NCBI RefSeq assembly: GCF_009811555.1
Contig: NZ_BLIN01000002.1
Location: forward strand, 1,364,001 to 1,428,000
Reading direction: 5' to 3'
Length of the DNA stretch: 64,000 nucleotides
From: Streptomyces caniferus
GTDB taxonomy: Bacteria > Actinomycetota > Actinomycetes > Streptomycetales > Streptomycetaceae
Part shown: positions 33,946 through 42,100 of the stretch, piece by piece
How the letters are laid out: the number at the start of each line of letters is the position of its first letter
Numbering within the stretch: position 1 is the first letter of the stretch
Notes under the pieces: model-generated
Databases searched by the model: none
Seen by the model: only the letters and a program-made list of their open reading frames with translations
What the model was told of the DNA's origin: nothing
Made by a program: the position numbers and the translations under genes

Positions 33946-34440
33946 ATGAACGCCGCCGCACTCAAGCCGGTTCTGACCCGCGCCGCCGACGCCGAGACCA
34001 CCAGCGACCCGAGCAGCGTGATGACCCTGCTCGCCGACTCCGGCACCGGTGGCAGCCCGCTCACCACCTACCGCTCCCAGTTCACCGAGGGAGCGGTCGG
34101 CGCCCCGGCGCACTTCCACACCCGGGCCTCCGAGCTCTTCTTCGTCATCGGCGGCTCCCTGCAGGTGCTCGTCGACGACGAGGTCACGGTCCTCGACGAG
34201 GGCGATCTGCTGCTGGTGCCGCCGCACACCCCGCACGCCTTCGCCGCGGCCCCCGGCGCCGAGGCCGATGTGCTGTTCGTCTTCACGCCCGGCATGCCGC
34301 GCTTCGACTACCTCCGGCTGCTCGGCCGGGTGATGCGGGGCGAGGCGAGCCCGCAGGAGATCAAGGATTCGTCGGAGCGCTTCGACAACCACTACGTGGA
34401 CAGCCCGGTGTGGCGCGCCGCCCTCGAAGCGAACCGGTGA
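33946..34440 (+). CDS. Cupin-domain protein
   Basis: 164 aa. Cupin motif 1 (GAPAHFHTRASELFFVIGG: two His, Glu) and motif 2 (DLLLVPPHTPHAFAA: second His) are intact, so a metal-binding barrel. Enzyme or sensor function cannot be told. ATG 33946 with AGGGAGA ahead; a TAGAGT -10 candidate is at 33883-33888. Followed by a terminator. Confidence 0.88.
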   Translation: MNAAALKPVLTRAADAETTSDPSSVMTLLADSGTGGSPLTTYRSQFTEGAVGAPAHFHTRASELFFVIGGSLQVLVDDEVTVLDEGDLLLVPPHTPHAFAAAPGAEADVLFVFTPGMPRFDYLRLLGRVMRGEASPQEIKDSSERFDNHYVDSPVWRAALEANR

Positions 34441-34448
34441 CCCGGCCG

Positions 34449-34490
34449 GCTCCCGTGGGCAGCCACACCGGCCGGCCCGCCCACGGGAGC
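34449..34490 (+). terminator. Hairpin terminator after cupin gene
   Basis: Twelve-bp stem (arm GCTCCCGTGGGC, partner 34479-34490) with an 18-nt loop, 8 bases after the stop. Confidence 0.75.
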
Positions 34491-34593
34491 GTCGAGGCGA
34501 CCCCTCTCGGGCGAACGGGAAGCTGACCACCGGTCCGGACGAGACCGGATGCGGGCCGGGCCCGGCCCACCCCACCCGCCCGGACTACTCCAG

Positions 34594-34621
34594 CTAGCAC
34601 CGCGCTTGCAATAGTTAGCAT
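34594..34621 (+). promoter_or_regulatory. Promoter with repeated TAGCA element
   Basis: CTAGCA (34594-34599) and TTAGCA (34615-34620) recur 21 bp apart, covering the -35 and -10 of the XRE gene (candidate -10 TAGCAT 34616-34621, ATG 34641). Two turns of helix suggest a protein binding both; autoregulation is plausible. Confidence 0.45.
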
Positions 34622-34640
34622 GCCGAGGCACCATCGAGGT

Positions 34641-35087
34641 ATGGCATCACTCAACGTCGGCAATCTCGGCGAGTTCCTGCGGGAGCAGCGGCGCACCGCG
34701 CAGCTGAGTCTGCGGCAGCTCGCGGATGCCGCCGGGGTGTCCAACCCGTACCTCAGCCAGATCGAGCGCGGCTTGCGCAAGCCGAGCGCGGAGATCCTGC
34801 AGCAGCTCGCCAAGGCGCTGCGGATATCCGCGGAGACGCTGTACGTCCAGGCCGGGATTCTGGACGAACGGCAGGGTCTGGACGGCGTCGAGGTGCAGAC
34901 CGCGATACTCACCGACCCGGCGCTGAACGAGCGACAGAAGCAGGTCCTGCTGCAGATCTACGAGTCCTTCCGCAAGGAGAACGGGCTCGGGGGCGGCGGC
35001 ATGGACGCCGCTACGAGCGGGCCTGAGAACGGGCGCGGCACGGACTCCCTTGAGACAGAGGCCGACGGCGGCCCGCACGCCACCTGA
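34641..35087 (+). CDS. XRE-family regulator of the HbhA locus
   Basis: 148 aa. N-terminal Cro/CI-type HTH (LRQLADAAGVSNPYLSQIERGLRKPS). The C-terminal part (about 75-148) has helix then a low-complexity acidic tail. Followed 33 bp on by an HbhA-like gene and a DUF2516 membrane protein, the same order as Mycobacterium tuberculosis Rv0474-Rv0475(hbhA)-Rv0476. ATG 34641 directly after GAGGT. Confidence 0.9.
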   Translation: MASLNVGNLGEFLREQRRTAQLSLRQLADAAGVSNPYLSQIERGLRKPSAEILQQLAKALRISAETLYVQAGILDERQGLDGVEVQTAILTDPALNERQKQVLLQIYESFRKENGLGGGGMDAATSGPENGRGTDSLETEADGGPHAT

Positions 35088-35120
35088 GCAACCGATTTCG
35101 TTTCCAGGAGGAATAACGTC

Positions 35121-35786
35121 ATGGCCATCAACACCGATGACCTCCGCAAGGCCCTGACCGACGCGACCCCGCTGTACGCCCTGGCCGGCACCGTCGACCT
35201 GGCTGCCGAGAAGCTCGGCGAGGTACCGCAGTTCGTCGAGAAGATCCGGGTCGAGGCGCCCAAGCGCTTCGAGTCCGTCCGCAGCACCGAGCCCAAGGAC
35301 GTCCAGGCCCTGGTCACCAAGCAGGCGAAGGACGCCAAGGAGAAGCTGACCGAGCTGCTGGGCTCGCTGGACGGCGACATCAAGAAGGTCCGCGACCAGG
35401 CCCAGGAGCTGGCGCTGCAGGGCGTGGGCCGTGCGGCCGAGGCCGTCGTCCGCACCCGTGAGGGCTACGAGGAGCTGGCCGAGCGCGGTCGCGGCGCGGT
35501 GGCGACCTGGCGCGGCGAGGCCGCCGACCAGGTCGAGGACCTCGCGGTGGCGATCGAGCCGGAGCCGGCCCCGAAGCCGGCGGGCAAGAGCGGCACGAAG
35601 TCCCAGACCTCCCCCACCAAGCCCCAGCCGGCGGGCGCGAAGCCCCAGACGGCGAACGGCGCCAAGGCGGAGACCAAGGCCACCCCGACGGCGCAGCCCA
35701 AGCCGGCCGCGCCGAAGAAGCCCGTCGCACAGCGCAAGCCGGCCCCGGCGCCGGCCAAGAAGAGCACCCCGCCGTCCGCCAAGTGA
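35121..35786 (+). CDS. HbhA-like (heparin-binding hemagglutinin homologue) coiled-coil protein
   Basis: 221 aa. N-terminal amphipathic helices (TDDLRKALTDATPLYALAGTVDLAAEKL) and coiled coil, C-terminal Lys/Pro/Ala-rich tail (PKPAAPKKPVAQRKPAP), the layout of mycobacterial HbhA, which binds lipid droplets and heparan sulfate. ATG 35121 behind AGGAGG. Likely lipid- or envelope-associated; no adhesin role implied in a soil organism. Confidence 0.85.
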   Translation: MAINTDDLRKALTDATPLYALAGTVDLAAEKLGEVPQFVEKIRVEAPKRFESVRSTEPKDVQALVTKQAKDAKEKLTELLGSLDGDIKKVRDQAQELALQGVGRAAEAVVRTREGYEELAERGRGAVATWRGEAADQVEDLAVAIEPEPAPKPAGKSGTKSQTSPTKPQPAGAKPQTANGAKAETKATPTAQPKPAAPKKPVAQRKPAPAPAKKSTPPSAK

Positions 35787-35857
35787 GGGCGGTGGGCGCA
35801 GCCGGCGAGGACGCGTGAGCTCGCTCACCTTTCGCCGAGAACCCCGTTTCACGGGCC

Positions 35858-35886
35858 GGGCCGGGCACACTTCGGGTGCCCGGCCC
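35858..35886 (+). terminator. Hairpin terminator after hbhA-like gene
   Basis: Eleven-bp stem (arm GGGCCGGGCAC, partner 35876-35886) with a 7-nt loop. Confidence 0.75.
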
Positions 35887-35973
35887 GTTGTCCGGGTACG
35901 GTGGGGCCGCACGGGCGGCTGACGGGCCGCCGTGGACCGAGACGACACGACTGGCGAACGGGCGGTGCAAGGC

Positions 35974-36318
35974 GTGCTGATTTACGGGTTCCAGAGCATT
36001 CTGAGCTGGGTGCAGCTCGCCCTGGGTGTCTATGCCGCCGTGATGCTGATCGATGCGGCCGTGCGCCGCGAGGACGCCTATCGCGCCGCGAGCAAGCAGA
36101 CCAAGGGCATGTGGCTGATCTTCCTCGCCCTTGCCACGGCGCTGCTGTTCATTCTCCCGATCATGTCGTTCCTGCCGGTCATCGGCGTGATCGCGGTGAT
36201 CGTCTACACCGTCGACGTACGTCCGGCGCTCCGCGCGGTCTCCGGCGGGGGCCGCGGTCCCCGGCGCGGGGGTTCCAGCTCGGACGGTCCGTACGGGCCC
36301 TACAACGGCGGGCGCTGA
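35974..36318 (+). CDS. DUF2516 small membrane protein
   Basis: 114 aa, three hydrophobic segments (ILSWVQLALGVYAAVMLIDA, MWLIFLALATALLFILPIM, FLPVIGVIAVIVYTVDV) and a Gly/Arg/Tyr-rich cytoplasmic tail. Syntenic partner of the XRE-HbhA pair in actinobacteria. GTG 35974 gives V-L-I-Y-G-F, the family's usual start; GTG 35965 is in frame too. Function unknown. Confidence 0.85.
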   Translation: MLIYGFQSILSWVQLALGVYAAVMLIDAAVRREDAYRAASKQTKGMWLIFLALATALLFILPIMSFLPVIGVIAVIVYTVDVRPALRAVSGGGRGPRRGGSSSDGPYGPYNGGR

Positions 36319-36374
36319 GCGGAACGACGACGGGCCGTACGGGCCCCACCCGGCGGGCGCCGAGCGGGACGACA
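36283..36374. repeat. 46-bp tandem duplication across the DUF2516 stop codon
   Basis: Copies at 36283-36328 and 36329-36374, both with CCGTACGGGCCC and CGGCGGGCGC blocks. The first contains the last 11 codons and TGA; the second reads CGAGCGGG where the TGA was. A local duplication after the gene end. Confidence 0.75.
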
Positions 36375-36470
36375 CAGTCCTCGCCGCCTGCCCCGCCGGG
36401 CCCCTGGCGCCGTTGTGGCGGCGAGCGCCTCAGCCGCCCCCGGGGGCGTATCCGCGAAGCCCCTGGCGCC

Positions 36471-37928
36471 TCAGCGCCGGTCCAGCAGCAGGACGGCGAC
36501 ATCGTCCGTCAGCTCGCCGCCGTTCAGATCGCGCACTTCCCTGACCGAGGCCTCCAGCAGCTCCTCGCCCGTGAGGCCGGCGGCCATCTGCCGGCTCACC
36601 AGCTCGGTCATGCCCTCCTGGCCGAGGCGCTGGTTCCCCTGGCCGATCCGGCCCTCGATCAGGCCGTCGGTGTACATCATCAGGCTCCACGAGCCGCCCA
36701 GCTCCACCTGCCGGCGCGGCCAGCGGGCATTCGGCAGCAGGCCGAGCGCCGGGCCGCCGAATTCGTACGGCAGCAGCTGCGGGCGCTCGCCGGCCTGGGC
36801 CAGCAGCGGTGCGGGGTGGCCGGCCAGGCACAGACCCGCGCGGCGGCCGTCCGCGGAGATGTCGACGGTGCACAGCGTCGCGAAGATCTCGTCGTCCGCC
36901 CGCTCGTGCTCCAGCACCTTCTGCAGGGTGGCCAGCAGCTCGTCGCCGGAGAGGCCGGCGAAGGTCAGCGCGCGCCAGGCGATGCGCAGCTCCACGCCGA
37001 GGGCGGCCTCGTCGGGGCCGTGGCCGCAGACGTCGCCGATCATCGCGTGGACGGTGCCGTCCGGGGTGCGGACGGTGTCGTAGAAGTCGCCACCGAGCAG
37101 CGCCCGGCTGCGGCCGGGGCGGTAGCAGGCGGCGAAGCGCAGGTTGGAGCCGTCGAGCAGGGGCGTGGGCAGCAGGCCACGCTCCAGGCGGGCGTTCTCC
37201 TGGGCGAGCATCCGCGACTCGGTGAGCTGGCGCTGCGCGAGGTCGGCGCGTTTGCGCTCGACGGCATAGCGGACCGCGCGGCTGAGCACCGCGCCGTCCA
37301 GCTCGTCGCGGAAGAGGTAGTCCTGGGCGCCGACGCGTACGGCGTCGGCGGCGCGCTGGGCGTCCGTCTCGTAGGTGAGGACGAGGACGGCGTGCGAGGT
37401 GGCCATCCGCAGGACGTCGCGCAGCATGCCCAGCTCGTCGTCGGGCGCGCCGGCGCGGGCCGGGTCGCGCTCCGTGCGGTCGCCGGGCGCGCGCGGGGGA
37501 AGATCGAGCAGGATGCAGTGCACGTCGTCGGTGAGCAGCCGCTCGGCCTCGGTGAGGTTGCGGGCTGTCCGCAGGCGCACCTTGCGGCCGGCCCAGTCCC
37601 ACATATCGGGGACATGGCTGTTGGGGTCCTCGCCGATGAGGAGCAGGGTCAGACCCTGATGGAGGGGCCCATGGTCGGCCGAAACTCGCTGTTCGGCCGG
37701 CTGCGGCCGGCCGGCGTTCTGGAAGCCGTGCGAGGCCAGGTGGTCCGACGAGGCCGGAGGGTCCGACGGCCGGCCCACGGCGGTTGCCGGGGCGCTCACG
37801 CCCTGGACCGTCGTGTCCCCCGCGCCCGGCGCGCCGGCGACCTGCGCGGTATCCGCGCAGGCGTCGTCCACCGGTCCTGCCTGGTGCGGCAGCACGACCG
37901 TCCGCTGGTGCGGTACGGGTACGGGCAT
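36471..37928 (-). CDS. SpoIIE-type PP2C phosphatase with receiver-like domain
   Basis: 485 aa. N-terminal Pro/Ala-rich region; a receiver-like domain at about 95-215 (LTLLLIGEDPNS, HCILLDLPPRAP, YLFRDELDGAVLSRAVRYAVERK); a helical linker; and a C-terminal PP2C/SpoIIE domain (LLGGDFYD, GDVCGHGPDEA, YTDGLIEGR) that holds the metal-binding Asp residues. Such proteins dephosphorylate anti-anti-sigma factors. ATG 37928 with GGAAGGAAG before it. Partner is not identified here. Confidence 0.9.
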   Translation of the reverse strand: MPVPVPHQRTVVLPHQAGPVDDACADTAQVAGAPGAGDTTVQGVSAPATAVGRPSDPPASSDHLASHGFQNAGRPQPAEQRVSADHGPLHQGLTLLLIGEDPNSHVPDMWDWAGRKVRLRTARNLTEAERLLTDDVHCILLDLPPRAPGDRTERDPARAGAPDDELGMLRDVLRMATSHAVLVLTYETDAQRAADAVRVGAQDYLFRDELDGAVLSRAVRYAVERKRADLAQRQLTESRMLAQENARLERGLLPTPLLDGSNLRFAACYRPGRSRALLGGDFYDTVRTPDGTVHAMIGDVCGHGPDEAALGVELRIAWRALTFAGLSGDELLATLQKVLEHERADDEIFATLCTVDISADGRRAGLCLAGHPAPLLAQAGERPQLLPYEFGGPALGLLPNARWPRRQVELGGSWSLMMYTDGLIEGRIGQGNQRLGQEGMTELVSRQMAAGLTGEELLEASVREVRDLNGGELTDDVAVLLLDRR

Positions 37929-38256
37929 TGGTCTGCTTCCTTCCCTCCCCCCGAGGGGTGCGGCGGGGCGCCGACGGCGCACCACCGTGCCCGGCTGCCA
38001 CCGCTCGTCGGTCAATGGAGCGGGGGCGTGCACCGGGCACTGCCAGGCGACCATAGCGCCAGTACGGAGTGGGATGGAATGCCCGATGGCAATCGGCCAT
38101 CGTCATATGCCGCACCCGATAAGCCATTTGACCTGGGGAGGGTGGAATGCGGAATGACGAACATCACCCCGCCCGAGTGCATTCCGCTACACGACGACGA
38201 CCCTCGGACAGCGAACAATTCGGTCATTTATCGTGCATGTGATCCGCGCCATCGTG
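37929..38256. other. Intergenic region, no gene found
   Basis: 328 bp between two minus-strand genes: the phosphatase start and the NlpC/P60 stop. It is locally less GC-rich (38060-38240). It should hold the phosphatase promoter (TATGGT at 38056-38051 is one possible -10). Open frames here have no start sites with coding character. Confidence 0.5.
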
Positions 38257-39459
38257 TCAGCGGTCACCATCGGGGCGGACGACACCGAGGATCGGCATCG
38301 AACCGGCGCCGGTGATGGTGACCTGCCGGCCGGGCCGCGGTGCATGCACAATCGCGCCGTCACCGAGATACATCCCGACATGGCTGGCATCGGAGAAATA
38401 AATGATCAGATCGCCGGGCCGCATGTCCTTGAGTGCGACCCGGGGCAGCTGCCGCCACTGCTCCTGGGAGGTCCGCGGAATGGTCCGGTCGCCGGCCTGC
38501 CACGCCCGCAGGGTCAGCCCGGAGCAGTCGAAGGTGTCCGGCCCCTCCGCACCCCACACATAATCCTTGCCGATCTGCGCGGTGGCGAACGAGATCGCCT
38601 TCTTGCCGAGGGCCGACGCTTTGTTGCTGATGTCTTTCAGTACGCCCGAGTCCAGCCACTTCTGCTGCTGCTTGAAGGCCTGCTCGTCCTCCAGCTTCTT
38701 CAGCCGGTCCTTTTCCTTGGCGGCCAGCCGGGATTCCAGCTTCTTTGCCTCGTCGATCTTTTTCTTGATGTCCCGCCGGGCGCTTTCCTTCTTCTTGCGG
38801 TTCGCCTCCAGCTTCTCCCAGCGCTCCGTCGCGGAGTCCGAATAATCCTCCAAGTCGCCCTCGAGATGGGAAAGTTGGCTGATCATTCGCTTGGCCGCCA
38901 GCTGCCCCTTGCGCGCGAGGGTGGCATTGTCGAGAAAGCCCTCGGGGTCGACGTTGAGCATCAGCTTCGCCTCGGCGGGCAGCCCGCCGCCGCGGTACTG
39001 GGCACTGGCCAGCGCGCCGGCCTGCCGCTTGAGGGTGGCCAGCCGGCGCTGGGTGGTGTCGATGCTGCGCGCCAGCTTGACGATCTCCTTCTGCTGGATC
39101 TCGACCTGTTCCTTGGCGGCGTTGTAGGCGTCGGTGGCCTGCTCGGCCTTGCGGTAGAGGGCGTCGATCTTCTTGCGTACGTCGTCGAGGCGCCGGGCGT
39201 CGGCGTCCGCGGCCGCTCCGGCGTCGGCGGCCCGCCCCGTGTCCGCGGACGGGTTCTTCGGGTCATCGGCGTAGGCAGCCGTCGCCGTGCCGCCGAGCAG
39301 CCCCATCGCGCACAGGACGACGGCGGTGCACGCCACCAGCCGGCTCCCCCGCACGCCCCATGGACCCCGTGCACCCCATGGTTCCCGACCGCCCCGTACG
39401 CCCCGAACGCCCTGCCGTGCCCCCTGGCTCCCCACCAGCCACCTCCGGTCGTTCCGCAC
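38257..39459 (-). CDS. Secreted NlpC/P60 peptidoglycan hydrolase (RipC-like)
   Basis: 400 aa. Basic, Gly/Arg/Trp-rich start, signal sequence (VACTAVVLCAMGLLGGTATAAYA), then a long coiled coil (about 95-285) of the kind that couples to FtsEX or the envelope, and a C-terminal NlpC/P60 endopeptidase: Cys in FDCSGLT, His in ASHVGMYLG, third residue His in VHAPRPG. Cleaves peptide stems in cell wall. Start is GTG 39459; an internal start nearer the signal sequence cannot be excluded. No c-di-AMP riboswitch is visible upstream. Confidence 0.9.
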   Translation of the reverse strand: MRNDRRWLVGSQGARQGVRGVRGGREPWGARGPWGVRGSRLVACTAVVLCAMGLLGGTATAAYADDPKNPSADTGRAADAGAAADADARRLDDVRKKIDALYRKAEQATDAYNAAKEQVEIQQKEIVKLARSIDTTQRRLATLKRQAGALASAQYRGGGLPAEAKLMLNVDPEGFLDNATLARKGQLAAKRMISQLSHLEGDLEDYSDSATERWEKLEANRKKKESARRDIKKKIDEAKKLESRLAAKEKDRLKKLEDEQAFKQQQKWLDSGVLKDISNKASALGKKAISFATAQIGKDYVWGAEGPDTFDCSGLTLRAWQAGDRTIPRTSQEQWRQLPRVALKDMRPGDLIIYFSDASHVGMYLGDGAIVHAPRPGRQVTITGAGSMPILGVVRPDGDR

Positions 39460-39578
39460 CGATTCGCGTGTTCCTCAGGCGCGGATGCTGCCATACCCGC
39501 CGGTAATTCAACAGGGCGACGGGCCGTTTCGCACGGGCTGGCGAGCACTTCTGCTCCCGCACCCAGCCGATGGCCGAG

Positions 39579-39619
39579 GTTCACCGTGCGTTCACTCCCC
39601 TCCATCGGCCGCTTCATCT
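39579..39619 (+). promoter_or_regulatory. PHO box of pstS
   Basis: Direct repeats of the PhoP site on an 11-bp period: GTTCACC (39579-39585), GTTCACT (39590-39596), a weak third position at 39601 and CTTCATC (39612-39618). This is the arrangement of PhoP binding at Streptomyces pst. The pstS GTG is 150 bp downstream. Confidence 0.8.
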
Positions 39620-39770
39620 GATCTGCCTAATTTCGGCCGTGCCGAGTGCGCGTCTCGCCCGTAGTGCAAGCGCGACACGGCCAGCCGGCATCGCAGACCG
39701 CGGTAGCCCCCAGATCCTCATCACCTCGCACGCCGACGAAGCGGCGCGCCCCAGGAAGGAACTTTCGACA

Positions 39771-40892
39771 GTGAAGCTTCAGCGCAAGAACCGGGTTCGC
39801 GCCCTCGCCGTTGGCGCTCTCGCCGTCTCGGGTGCCCTGGCCCTGACGGCGTGCGGCTCCGATGACACCTCCGGCGCCGGCGGCGGTGCCGCCGCCAAGC
39901 CGTCGAACATCAAGTGCGAGGGCAAGGGCAAGCTGCTCGCGTCCGGCTCCTCCGCGCAGAAGAACGCCATGGACGTGTGGGTGCAGAACTACGCGGGCGC
40001 CTGCAAGGGCACCGAGATCAACTACCAGCCGACCGGCTCCGGCGCCGGTGTCACCACCTTCCTGCAGGGCCAGACCGCCTTCGCGGGCTCCGACTCCCCG
40101 CTCAAGCCCGACGAGATCACGAAGTCGAAGCAGGTCTGCAAGGGCGGCCAGGCCATCGACCTGCCGATGGTCGGCGGCCCGGTCGCGATCGGCTACAACG
40201 TCCCCGGCGTGGACAACCTCGTGCTGGACGCCCCGACCCTGGCGAAGATCTTCGACTCGAAGATCACCAAGTGGAACGACGCCGCGATCAAGAAGCTGAA
40301 CCCGGACGCGAAGCTCCCGGACCTCAAGATCCAGGCCTTCCACCGCTCGGACGACTCGGGCACCACCGACAACTTCACCAAGTACCTCAAGGGCGCGGCC
40401 CCCGGCGACTGGAAGCACGAGCCGGCGAAGAAGTGGGAAGGCGCCGGCGGCCAGGCGGCCTCCGGCTCGGCCGGCGTCTCCTCGCAGGTCAAGCAGACCA
40501 GCGGCGCGATCTCGTACTTCGAGCTGTCCTACGCGACGGCCGGCAAGATCCCCACGGTCAAGCTGGACACCGGCGCCAAGGCCCCGGTCGACGCCACCGT
40601 CGACAACGCCTCCAAGGCGATCTCCGAGGCCACCCAGGCCGGCAAGGGCAACGACCTGGCCCTGAAGCTCAACTACACCACCAAGGCCGAGGGCGCCTAC
40701 CCGATCACCCTGGTGACCAACGAGATCGCCTGCGACAAGGGCAACAAGCCCGAGACGCTGGCCGCCACCAAGTCCTTCCTGACCTACATCTCCAGCAAGG
40801 ACGGCCAGAGCGCGCTCAAGCAGCTCGGCTACGCCCCGCTGCCGACCGAGATCGCCGACAAGGTCCGCAAGACCGTCGCCACGCTCTCCTGA
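39771..40892 (+). CDS. pstS: PstS, phosphate-binding lipoprotein
   Basis: 373 aa. Signal peptide with lipobox LTAC (Cys28), then the phosphate-binding fold: SGSSAQKNAMD, TGSGAGVTTFLQGQTAFAGSD, HRSDDSGTTDNFTKYL. It delivers phosphate to PstCA. GTG 39771 with AGGAAGG ahead. It is under a PHO box and followed by an internal hairpin, so pstS mRNA should be more abundant than pstCAB. Orthologue of SCO4142. Confidence 0.97.
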   Translation: MKLQRKNRVRALAVGALAVSGALALTACGSDDTSGAGGGAAAKPSNIKCEGKGKLLASGSSAQKNAMDVWVQNYAGACKGTEINYQPTGSGAGVTTFLQGQTAFAGSDSPLKPDEITKSKQVCKGGQAIDLPMVGGPVAIGYNVPGVDNLVLDAPTLAKIFDSKITKWNDAAIKKLNPDAKLPDLKIQAFHRSDDSGTTDNFTKYLKGAAPGDWKHEPAKKWEGAGGQAASGSAGVSSQVKQTSGAISYFELSYATAGKIPTVKLDTGAKAPVDATVDNASKAISEATQAGKGNDLALKLNYTTKAEGAYPITLVTNEIACDKGNKPETLAATKSFLTYISSKDGQSALKQLGYAPLPTEIADKVRKTVATLS

Positions 40893-40928
40893 CCCACCGG
40901 GCGGCGGCCCCGTAGACCGTCGCAGGCC

Positions 40929-40956
40929 AAAGGGGCCCCTTCACCAGGGCCCCTTT
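40929..40956 (+). terminator. Terminator/attenuator between pstS and pstC
   Basis: Ten-bp perfect stem (arm AAAGGGGCCC at 40929-40938, partner 40947-40956) with an 8-nt loop. Confidence 0.8.
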
Positions 40957-41024
40957 CGGGCCGCCGCCCGTCCGGTGCACCGCCGCGCCAGGAGCCCTCA
41001 CCGGCTCCGCAGACCGGAGAATCC

Positions 41025-42023
41025 ATGAATTCTGCTACCTCGCCAACCGAAACCCCGCCCCCGCCAGGGAACGACGGCCGCTCCGCCGTCTCCGGCAAGG
41101 CGGTCCGCCCCGGTGACCGGATCTTCCTCGGGCTGTCCCGGGGCTCCGGTATCGCCCTCCTGGTGATCATGGCCGCCATCGCGGTCTTCCTCACCTACCG
41201 CTCCGTGCTCGCCATCTCCGGCGACAAGGCCAACTTCTTCACCACCCTGGACTGGAACGCCACCGGGATGGAGCCGAAGTTCGGCATCGCGGTCCTCGCC
41301 TTCGGCACCGTCGTCAGCTCGGTGGTCGCGATGGTCATCGCGGTCCCGGTCGCGGTCGGCATCGCGCTGTTCATCTCGCACTACGCCCCGCGCAAGCTGT
41401 CCTCGCCGCTCGGCTACGTCATCGATCTGCTCGCCGCGGTGCCCAGCATCATCTACGGGCTGTGGGGCGCGCTCTTCCTCGTCCCGCACCTGACCGGCCT
41501 CTACAGCTGGCTGGACAGCTACCTCGGCTGGACCGGCATCTTCTCGTACGGCGGCGGGGCGGCCCGTTCGCTGTTCACCGTCGGCATCCTGCTCGCGATC
41601 ATGGTCCTGCCGATCGTGACCAGCGTGAGCCGCGAGGTGTTCCTGCAGGTCCCGAGGATGCACGAGGAGGCCGCGCTGGCGCTGGGCGCCACCCGCTGGG
41701 AAGTCATCCGGATGTCGGTGCTCCCCTTCGGCCGCTCCGGAGTCATCAGCGCCTCGATGCTGGGCCTGGGCCGCGCGCTCGGCGAGACGATGGCCGTGGC
41801 GACGGTCCTCTCGCCCAGCTTCCTCATCAACACCAGCCTGCTGGACCCGGGCGGCGGCACCTTCGCCCAGAACATCGCCAGCAAGTTCAGCGAGGCCGAC
41901 AGCTTCGGCCAGGACGCCCTGATCGCCTCCGGCCTCGTCCTCTTCGTGATCACGCTGCTCGTCAACGGCGCGGCCCGCCTGATCATCGCCCGCCGCAAGG
42001 AGTACTCGGGAGCCGCCGCATGA
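41025..42023 (+). CDS. pstC: PstC, phosphate ABC permease
   Basis: 332 aa, about six helices with N-terminal Pro/Thr-rich cytoplasmic tail. Conserved EAA loop: EEAALALGATRWEVIRMSVLPF. Partner of PstA. ATG 41025 with GGAG 10 bases before. Its TGA is overlapped by the small REP-type reading frame that leads to pstA. Confidence 0.96.
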   Translation: MNSATSPTETPPPPGNDGRSAVSGKAVRPGDRIFLGLSRGSGIALLVIMAAIAVFLTYRSVLAISGDKANFFTTLDWNATGMEPKFGIAVLAFGTVVSSVVAMVIAVPVAVGIALFISHYAPRKLSSPLGYVIDLLAAVPSIIYGLWGALFLVPHLTGLYSWLDSYLGWTGIFSYGGGAARSLFTVGILLAIMVLPIVTSVSREVFLQVPRMHEEAALALGATRWEVIRMSVLPFGRSGVISASMLGLGRALGETMAVATVLSPSFLINTSLLDPGGGTFAQNIASKFSEADSFGQDALIASGLVLFVITLLVNGAARLIIARRKEYSGAAA

Positions 42024-42100
42024 GTGAGCGAAGCGAAGGAATCAACAACAGGTGCGCGCTTCGCGAATGCGTTGCCTCGCGCAGCGAGGTGGCGGCATGA
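42020..42100 (+). other. REP-like element with 26-codon bridging frame between pstC and pstA
   Basis: ATG (42020) overlaps the pstC stop and TGA (42098-42100) overlaps the pstA ATG, so the frame links the two genes by ATGA junctions at both ends. The product (MSERSEGINNR...RSEVAA) has no recognisable domain. The DNA holds stems (GCGAAGCG/CGCTTCGC, CCTCGC/GCGAGG) and starts and ends with GCATGAG, like a repeat unit copied with its junction. Best seen as an inserted repeat. Confidence 0.55.

Noticed and set aside
35901..38315. 804-codon plus-strand frame opposite the SpoIIE-type phosphatase
   Set aside because: No domain, runs through the intergenic region and unrelated genes; codon bias fits the minus strand gene.
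39460..39578. c-di-AMP (ydaO-type) riboswitch upstream of the NlpC/P60 gene
   Set aside because: Expected for some Streptomyces wall hydrolases, but I do not see its conserved blocks in the available upstream sequence.
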